From Chrysomallon squamiferum (taxonomy: Eukaryota > Mollusca > Gastropoda > Neomphalida > Peltospiridae), in contig CM022679.1 in NCBI GenBank assembly GCA_012295275.1, positions 3,055,912 to 3,068,411 on the forward strand: DNA of 12,500 bases, written 5' to 3'. Position 1 is the stretch's first letter. Every line of letters starts with the position of its first letter. Below, in pieces: positions 6,579 to 12,500 of this stretch. Made by a program: the position numbers and the translations under genes. The notes beneath the pieces were generated by a model. That model did not search any database. It worked only from the letters and a program-made list of their open reading frames with translations, and was not told the DNA's origin.

Positions 6579-6640
6579 ATCTTGCCATTTTAGTGAAAAG
6601 TTGTCCCATGTTCCATTAATGGTAATTGATATCACATCTT
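6579..6640 (-). CDS. PROM1-like: Prominin exon A: end of the N-terminal ectodomain
   Basis: This is a 62-nt internal exon with acceptor TTTGTAG at 6641 and a strong donor GTGAGT starting at 6578. Incoming phase is 1 and outgoing phase is 0, matching exon B. It encodes 20 full residues, DVISITINGT then WDNFSLKWQD. These lie just before TM1, as expected for the juxtamembrane end of the extracellular N-terminus, and two N-glycosylation sequons are present (NGT, NFS). The exon before it must end in phase 1 (one base, completed here by AA). I could not identify it upstream. The short length makes this exon weak alone; the clean splice sites and phase match to exon B make it credible. Confidence 0.82.
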
Positions 6641-6789
6641 CTACAAATAAAATAATATAAATTAATTTAAAAAAAATATATATAAATAAAATAAAAAACA
6701 CAAACACACATAATATTCAGATGCAGAACAAGTTTTTGTGGTATATAGATACAGCTCTGTTGATAATTCCATGTTATTATTTTGTTTGT

Positions 6790-7190
6790 CACTAACAACC
6801 AGTCTTTCCTAATCATAAAGTAAAACAATAATGTTATATATTCTCAACAATCAGTCACTTGTAATAACAAAGTATGATAATAAAATAAGTTCCAGTTTCA
6901 TGCATATTTGACAATCGATCTTTCTAAATAAAAAGAAAAAGCAATAAAATTAAATGATATATATACTTAACACCTAGTCTTTCCTAATAAAAAATATTAT
7001 AATAAAATTATATGATTATATATATATATATATATACATCACAATTTGTCTTTCCTAATTGTAAACTATAGCAATAAAATTGCAAGTAATAGTTATGCAT
7101 ACTTGGCAATCAATTTTTCCTAATAATAAAACTATGTGAGATGTCTTATGTATATTTGATAACTAATCTTTGCTAAAAATAAAGAATAAA
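6790..7190. repeat. Degenerate AT-rich minisatellite, about 60-bp period, seven units
   Basis: A core resembling acaatcagtctttcctaat followed by (aa)taaag recurs at about 6792, 6844, 6909, 6968, 7036, 7101 and 7157 (spacings 52-68 bp). Each core is followed by an ataataaaat-rich spacer. Units are well diverged, so the array is old. The core is an imperfect palindrome (CTTT...AAAG). A (TA)n run at 7015-7036 interrupts it. Confidence 0.85.
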
Positions 7191-7369
7191 AGTAAATATA
7201 TAGACCGAAGAAGATACAAGTTAATACTTTCTTTAGTTTTTTTTTTTTAAATCTTGACCGTATTTCATAAATGAAATGGGAAATAAACCTAACAGACTGA
7301 GTAAATTACTAACACATAAACTAAATTCTCAGTTTTTAAAAGCAATTTTTTTATTATTGTATGAAATGA

Positions 7370-7553
7370 CTTTACAAAAAAAAAAAATAATAATAATAAA
7401 AAAAAATAGTAAAATAAATAAATAAATAAAAATGAGTAAAAAATAATGAATATCAAAAAAAAAAAAAAAAATTAGAAAATAATTAAAAAAAAAAAAAATA
7501 ATAATAATAAAAAAAAAATAATAATAATAAATAAAAAATGATAATAATAAAAT
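7370..7553. repeat. Poly-A / AAT simple-sequence region
   Basis: Long A runs mixed with ataata and aaat units; no complex sequence. Confidence 0.9.
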
Positions 7554-7970
7554 AAGAAGGTCTTAAAGTGTTAGATGAAATATAAGGTTGTGAAAATTCT
7601 TTGGGTATGAACGCAGTGTAAACCTGGGTGAGATTAAAGCTGTATCAGCCCACATCACAGCAGCTGTACATTGTTACAGACATGATAAACACATCACACT
7701 TTAAAAGCATTACAAAGGATAAGAAGAAAATAGTTTGTATAACCCTTTCAGCACCCGTGACAAGACCTCTTAACATAACACACTAGCGAGATGTGTTTTA
7801 CATTTATGTTAACAGACTGTAAATCTTACATTTGATGCTGTTTAACCCTTTTGTTGACAAATTTTGATGCTTCTCAATGCTGGGTGGGTTGGAGTTTTGG
7901 GGGAAAATATTACCTATTTTTATGCCTATTATATATATGTGCACATAACACACTTTATTTACAGTTATTA
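7554..7970. other. Complex intergenic or intronic stretch, no gene recognised
   Basis: Moderately complex sequence. Two TAACCCTTT-type motifs occur (7740-7749 and 7843-7851). Short open frames exist on the minus strand (for example 7832-7885 with acceptor-like and GTAAG ends), but joining that candidate to exon A would create a stop codon. No prominin N-terminal exon could be recognised. Confidence 0.4.
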
Positions 7971-8164
7971 TTGTTACTACTACTACTACTACCACTACTA
8001 TTGCTACCATCACTAATATTACTAATATTATTATTATTATTATTATTATTATTGTTGTTATTATTATTTTTATTATTACTATTATTATTTTTTATTATTT
8101 TTTATTATTATTATTTTATTATTATTTTTATTACTACTATTATTATTATTATTATTATTATTAC

Positions 8165-8216
<52 letters not shown>

Positions 8217-8305
8217 ATTAATATTTCTACACTATTGTTGCTTTTAATACCATGACTACATCTACCAATGCTGCCACCACCACCATTAGTACTACTACTA
8301 CTACA
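7971..8305. repeat. ACT-to-ATT triplet array, about 330 bp
   Basis: Begins as act triplets (7975-8020), becomes nearly pure (ATT)n at 8021-8217, and ends in mixed act/acc triplets at 8250-8305. The gradient suggests an ATT expansion inside an older ACT array. Confidence 0.93.
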
Positions 8306-8715
8306 ACACCTGTTAGTACTTCATGAGTACTTCATGAGTTCTTACTGATGAAAAGGAAATATCTCCACAGAATGATAAACAGACCATTAATAAATTGCTA
8401 TATGATCATTGACAGAGCAATTATTAGAACAGGAAAAAACAACAAAAAAAGGCCACAGAATACTACTTGAAAATGGAAAGAGCTTTATTAATTATTAATT
8501 GCTGTTGTTTTGGGTTTTATGTGTTGTATGTTTTATGTGTTGTATGTTTTATGTGTATAATGGGTAATTCAGTTCACTTGGTGTAATTTGACTCTTTTGA
8601 CTGGAAAACACGTGAAACTGTACAAGTAGATGCTAAGTGAGTAAAGTGGCAGGTTTGATGAAATGAAATTCACATCCAGTAACAAAAACAATACTTGACA
8701 ATAGATATTTAAACA
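8306..8715. other. Complex stretch without gene; 16-bp triplicate at 8514-8561
   Basis: No exon is supported. Unit ttttatgtgttgtatg is repeated three times (the last diverged) at 8514-8561. A short direct duplication, agtacttcatgagt, is at 8318-8340. Confidence 0.6.
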
Positions 8716-8747
8716 GTTTATCTCTCTCTCCTGCTTTCTTTCTTCCT

Positions 8748-8783
<36 letters not shown>

Positions 8784-8923
8784 CTGTCTTGTCTGATTTC
8801 CTCACTCTCATTCCCTTACTCTTTCTTTTTTTCTCGCTCTCCCTCTGTGTCTGTATTTCCACATTTCTGCATGCATGTCAGTGTGTGTGTGTGTGTGTAT
8901 GTCTGTGTGCATGTGTGTGTGCA

Positions 8924-8983
<60 letters not shown>

Positions 8984-8990
8984 TGATATA
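8716..8990. repeat. Pyrimidine (CT)n tract followed by a (GT)n tract
   Basis: CT-rich polypyrimidine sequence at 8719-8845, with pure (CT)n at 8751-8779, then GT-rich sequence at 8879-8984 with atgtctgtgtgc interruptions and a pure (GT) run of about 44 bp at its right end (about 8931-8978). Confidence 0.95.
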
Positions 8991-9132
8991 TAAGAAGGTG
9001 CTAACATATGGAAAGCTGTTATTCAGCTGTGTGAGAGCAATGTGGTGTGGTTTTTAATGTTATATCAAGGAAGCAGATCTTGTGCATTTTCAGAATAATG
9101 AAGTGAACTTGATCATAAACTCACACACACAA

Positions 9133-9166
<34 letters not shown>

Positions 9167-9600
9167 AAATAGATTAAAACAAAACTTGATTAGTGATCAT
9201 GCTATCAGTAATGACATGACAGAAGATATCTTTACAGATCCTTTACACAAACAAATATTAATGAGAGTGTATCTATATCACTACTGTGTGTTTGTCTAAC
9301 AAATATTATCTTTATACTTGTACAATCTTGCCTAACAAATTAGAACAAATTCATCAGTAAAATGATATTTCATGTTTTAATTTCAGCAGAATAAAATTAC
9401 CTCTCTGTTGTTGTTTGGGGGTTTTATAAATTTTAGTCAAAAGCAAATTTATAATAAATATGGTTTATTAACTAAATGTGGAATATTTTTAAATAGCTTT
9501 TTTTTGTGTGTGTGTGTTTGGGGATACTTTTTTTTGTTTGTTTTGTTAATCAAATATTTCTTATTTTTTAAATTAAAACTCAAAAACTTTAATTATGTTA
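8991..9600. other. AT-rich stretch with a CA microsatellite, no gene
   Basis: Contains (CA)n at 9121-9167 with single-base interruptions. A few splice-like sites occur on either strand, but no frame resembles prominin or another known family. Confidence 0.6.
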
Positions 9601-9835
9601 AGTTTTTTTTTTTTTTTTTTTTTTACTTTTAATTAAAATATTTTTAAACAGACTCATTTTAAGAACTGTTTATTTTTGATTTTTTTTTTTTTTAAATTAA
9701 ATGTTTTTTTCAGTTGTTTTTTATAATGTCTGTTTTAATTGAAATTTTTAAACAATTTTTTAAACCAGGGTCATTTTTTGCATTATTTATCTTTTAATGC
9801 ACTATTTTTTTTAATCATTTTTTTTTTTTATTTGC
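9600..9835. repeat. Poly-T-rich tract
   Basis: Several T runs (longest at 9605-9624) with ttttaaa spacers that recur as atttttaaa or tttttaaac, giving the impression of a very diverged tandem repeat. Confidence 0.85.
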
Positions 9836-10165
9836 AAACTCTAATCACAGTCCATGTAGGGTGTTTGTCAGTCTTTCAGTGTCAAACACTGAACATGTGA
9901 GGTAAGAACCTGTTATATAAAAATAATGCAGGTTTGTTTTTTATTTACTTTATCTGTACTGTTGACAGCCAGCAACCTTTCCAAAGTGTTAAAACAACTT
10001 GTTGAAAGGTGCATTATTTACTGTGGCCCAGTTATTTTACAAATATGCATAAATATTTTTTTTTTTTTGACAGTGAAATTAATAAATATATTTAATGGTT
10101 TTATTATATATATAGAAAAAAATTTGTGAGCAAACAAACAAACAATATCTTCATGTCTATTGATC
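9836..10165. other. Complex stretch without supported gene; short hairpin
   Basis: A perfect hairpin with 8-bp arms and a 3-nt loop lies at 9875-9893 (TTCAGTGT caa ACACTGAA). A plus-strand segment at 9851-9902 is open and flanked by CACAG and GTAAGA, but nothing confirms it as an exon. Confidence 0.4.
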
Positions 10166-10222
10166 TACTGATCTGTCTATCTATCTGTTTATCTATCTAT
10201 CTGTCTATCTATCTATCTATAT
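10166..10222. repeat. (ATCT)n microsatellite
   Basis: Imperfect atct/gtct units, most regular at 10178-10217, ending in an atagat palindromic switch at 10218-10232. Confidence 0.9.
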
Positions 10223-10301
10223 AGATATATAGATGTATGCATGAAAAATCTGCTATTTGTTATCAGTTTGTATAGAAATATTATTTACAACATGTATATT
10301 T

Positions 10302-10303
<2 letters not shown>

Positions 10304-10363
<60 letters not shown>
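10304..10363. repeat. (CA)30 microsatellite
   Basis: An uninterrupted AC run of about 60 bp. Confidence 0.97.
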
Positions 10364-10365
<2 letters not shown>

Positions 10366-10916
10366 ATATTACTGGATTTTTCCAATCAGTATGACTGATT
10401 AATATTACTTGATGGTTCTTAATATCAAAAATGACTACAAAGAAAGTAATTAACCCTTTGACCTCTGAACAAACCTTGCCAGTGATTGCGCTGTTAACGG
10501 ATGAGAAAATGTTGAAATGAAGCCAGTAAATGTTGTGCAAGAAGAGTGCAAAGTGAAAACAGGCCTGACATTGTGGATGTTTCGAACTTGCTTGCAGATC
10601 TGTGTGTGTTACTGAAATGATGTTTGTTTGTGAAATATGTTTAATTTTGATATACTAAATATAAACAAAACAGCAAAGGCTTCTTTGTTAACATGAATTT
10701 GCATTCTGTTGATATACACTCGTATGCTTTGTGTGTTAATTTGCAAATGCATGTGAATTGATGTACCTATGTAGACACACACACACACACACACACATAC
10801 ATGCCGAAAAATATATACATATAGACACACACCATAAATATGTTTTATATAGACCTACTAATGGGTAAAAATCTGTAAGTATATACAGAAATACACAAAT
10901 ACATAATTATAAAATT
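10364..10916. other. Complex stretch without gene; short CA tract
   Basis: Carries a TAACCCTTTG motif at 10451 and a (CA)n run at 10773-10797. The 10450-10610 part is less AT-rich than its surroundings, but no frame or known element is recognised. Confidence 0.45.
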
Positions 10917-11032
10917 ATACACACACACACACATGCACAGAAACATGTGCATTCATGCCCCCACACATATACACACACACACATACAAGTACATATAAAA
11001 TCACACATATGCATGCATGCATACATACATAT

Positions 11033-11081
<49 letters not shown>

Positions 11082-11160
11082 CACATACACACACACACAC
11101 ACATACATACATACATACATACATAAGCACTATACATATGAAATACATATGAAACTGACA

Positions 11161-11204
<44 letters not shown>

Positions 11205-11205
11205 T
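10917..11205. repeat. Composite CA / TA / ATAC array
   Basis: CA runs at 10918-10934, 10970-10984, 11036-11069, 11088-11102 and 11161-11200 alternate with (TA)n at 11068-11081 and (ATAC)n at 11100-11124. Many open frames arise from Thr/His or Cys/Val repeats and are not genes. Confidence 0.95.
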
Positions 11206-11231
11206 AAATTAATTAAACCAGTTCACTGATT

Positions 11232-11370
11232 ACAGTTTAATAACAGAGCGTATTACACACAGTTTAATAACAGAGTGTATTACACACAGTTTAATAACAG
11301 AGTGTATTACACACAGTTTAATAACAGAGTGTATTACACACTGTTTAATAACAGAGCGTATTACACACTG
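11232..11370. repeat. 27-bp tandem repeat, five copies
   Basis: Units starting acagtttaataacagag, then tgtattacac or cgtattacac, repeat five times with a few substitutions (c/t in the middle; actg for acag in the last). The array runs directly into the GC-richer block on its right. Confidence 0.95.
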
Positions 11371-11630
11371 GCAGTGTTGCCAGTTTGTGCAGGACCAGGA
11401 TTGTGAGGTATTTGCTCCGAGGGTCAGAGCGCAGGGATGTAAACATCAGTTCACTTTGTTGCTGGGTTTGTTTACATCTTTAGACACTGCAGTACAAGGT
11501 GGGCCATCTTCCTAGCAGGGGAGACTGTTACAATCACCCCATAGGCCAGTCACATTCCACCAAACAAGCAGGTTCTGTGTTAAAACCATGGCTAATGCCA
11601 TTGAGGTTTGAAAACCGGTTTAGAAATGAA
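11371..11630. mobile_element. Possible diverged transposable-element fragment
   Basis: This block is visibly GC-richer and of higher complexity than anything else outside exons. It is rich in small inverted repeats: GATGTAAAC at 11436-11444 pairs with GTTTACATC at 11470-11478, TGGCA/TGCCA at about 11369-11382, and ATGGC/GCCAT at about 11588-11601. No coding frame over 60 codons, no clear terminal repeats or target-site duplications, and no convincing A/B box were found. Class (SINE, MITE or other) is undecided; it could also be a conserved non-coding sequence. Confidence 0.3.
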
Positions 11631-11699
11631 ATAAAATAACTTTTACTAACAGATAGTTTTAATTACTTTTACTGACTGAAAACTGCTTAAATGTAGCCG

Positions 11700-12010
11700 T
11701 TTTGTAATCTCTGTGTATGTGTGGGGTAGGTTTAAGCAGATATGTGTATGCAAGTGTGTGTGTGTTTATTTGTGTGTACGAGTATATATGTGTATGTAAT
11801 GTATGTATGTGTGTTTGTATATATATATATATAAATATATACACAAGCATGTGTGCTTGTGTGTGTGAATATGTATTTATAGACATAAATACACATGAGT
11901 ACTTGTGTTTTTGTGTGAATGTGTGTGTATGCATTTATATATGTATATATGTATGCATGTATGTATGTATGTATGCATGTATGTATGTGTGTATGGATGG
12001 ATGGATGGTA
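11700..12010. repeat. Composite GT / ATGT / TA / GGAT array
   Basis: Degenerate tgtgtatg-type repeats from 11711, (TA)n at 11819-11841, (ATGT)n at 11943-11990 and (ATGG)n at 11992-12008. The long plus-strand frame (Cys/Val/Tyr/Met-rich) is purely repeat-derived. Confidence 0.93.
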
Positions 12011-12500
12011 TGCTACTGTATGTTAATTTGCATGTGAAAGGCAACCATATGTATAATTCAGCTTAATGAATATAGTTTTCAAATAGACCTGAGAGGTGAT
12101 TAAATGGACACCCATGAGTACAGAATTAACATGAAACCTGAAAACAAGATGGCCCATGCATGACACAGCATGCTCAGCAATATCCTCATTTAACTAATGG
12201 AAAACAACCTTTTAACAGCTTCAGAAAATTATTCTGTGTGCGACTGTGCGGGTTAAACAAAATCTATACTGGAATATTTAATTTAATTTAATTTGTATAT
12301 TTTAGAAGATTTACTGAATGTTCTCTCCTTATAAACAAACATTGTAAACAGTTTATTTCTGTTCCTGTGGTTTTTGGATGAAGTAAAGTCATGCAGACAG
12401 AGTTTTATTTATATTTTAAAAATTAATCAAGTATACACAACAGCTGTGACCAGGATATAATGTAAATGTATTTTGTATATTTACAAGTGCCGTTTAAATT
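12011..12500. other. Complex AT-rich sequence, no gene recognised
   Basis: Neither strand shows a frame of useful length or a recognisable exon. A short (TTTAA)n run is at 12278-12292. A minus-strand CTTGTTTTCAG acceptor-like site at about 12140-12150 is not followed by a plausible frame. Confidence 0.5.

Larger units (their letters stand above)
516..6640 (-). other. PROM1-like: Prominin (CD133-like) gene, partial, 11 exons recognised
   Basis: Prominins are five-pass membrane glycoproteins concentrated in plasma-membrane protrusions (microvilli, cilia, photoreceptor discs), where they bind cholesterol and shape the membrane. The minus strand encodes, in order, an extracellular end, TM1, a Cys-rich loop (CFCCCRCCGKCGG), the end of TM2 (GVVCAFVAND), a long helical glycosylated loop, TM3 and a second Cys-containing loop (YGMCGERPG). 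That order is diagnostic of the family. Phases agree at nine of the ten junctions: A/B 0, C/D 0, D/E 1, E/F 1, F/G 0, G/H 0, H/I 1, I/J 0, J/K 2. The tenth (B/C) lacks the exon for most of TM2. Summed exons C-J give about 240 extracellular residues, much as in human CD133. The 5' and 3' exons lie outside or are unrecognised. The sequence does not decide between PROM1 and PROM2 orthology. Confidence 0.93.

Noticed and set aside
7570-7670. Short minus-strand open frame after a TACAG acceptor-like site
   Set aside because: About 40 codons with no resemblance to the prominin N-terminus and no matching donor.
7832-7885. Candidate upstream prominin exon (IEKHQNLSTKGLNSIK) with a GTAAG end
   Set aside because: Joining its last base T to the AA that starts exon A makes a stop codon, and it has no prominin resemblance.
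7851-8255. 134-codon plus-strand Leu/Ile-rich frame
   Set aside because: Produced by the ACT/ATT array; no start context or domain.
8569-8862. 97-codon minus-strand frame with Arg/Glu/Lys-rich start
   Set aside because: The charged part is the translated CT/GA tract; the rest has no recognisable domain or splice support.
9851-9902. Candidate plus-strand exon between CACAG and GTAAGA
   Set aside because: A following segment (9969-10008) does not continue in frame and no protein similarity is recognised.
11600-11625. Possible tRNA-like B box (ggtttgaaaacc) marking a SINE
   Set aside because: It deviates from the B-box consensus and no A box at suitable spacing was found on either strand.
11017-12037. 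Several open frames rich in Thr-His, Cys-Val or Tyr-Cys-Met
   Set aside because: They are translations of CA/GT/ATGT microsatellites; no real coding features.

Overview
The window is eukaryotic, intron-bearing, AT-rich DNA crowded with microsatellites and minisatellites. Its one supported gene is a prominin (CD133-family pentaspan membrane glycoprotein) on the minus strand. The protein is clearly animal. The repeat style (long ACT/ATT triplet arrays, CA/GT and ATAC arrays, introns of a few hundred bases) together with a single divergent prominin suggests an invertebrate, possibly a mollusc. That placement is inference; the sequence does not prove it.

Gene layout, read right to left in transcription order: eleven exons lie between 6640 and 516. 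Every splice site except the 3' end of exon B and the missing exon after it fits the AG/GT rule, and the phases of all the other neighbouring exons match. The first two recognised exons give the end of the N-terminal extracellular part, TM1 and the cysteine-rich intracellular loop. Eight exons (4803 to 936) give essentially the whole first large extracellular loop, about 240 residues, close to the vertebrate length and carrying eight N-glycosylation sequons. The last exon (662-516) gives TM3 and the second cysteine-containing intracellular loop. The 5' exons (signal peptide, most of the N-terminal ectodomain) and the 3' exons (TM4, second loop, TM5, tail) are not found here. One short exon coding most of TM2 should lie between 6117 and 4804, but I cannot find it. 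That interval is filled by a triplet array of about 715 bp, a 41-bp minisatellite and an exact 115-bp-offset duplication.

The right half (6641-12500) has no exon I can defend. It is either the large 5' intron or upstream flank of the prominin gene. It holds a degenerate AT-rich minisatellite of about 60 bp period, long ATT, GA, CT, GT, CA and poly-T tracts, a CA/TA/ATAC composite, a 27-bp tandem repeat, and one GC-richer block (11370-11630) that may be a diverged transposable element. The left end (167-490) is a clean 20-bp minisatellite in the prominin intron. Most of its units contain the AP-1 palindrome TGAGTCA, many as the extended TGCTGAGTCA type bound by CNC/Maf factors.

I found no RNA gene, CRISPR array, prokaryotic operon or intact transposase. 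The parts most worth a second look are the missing TM2 exon, the phased AP-1/Maf-like array, and the degenerate palindromic minisatellite that has a related copy inside the gene.
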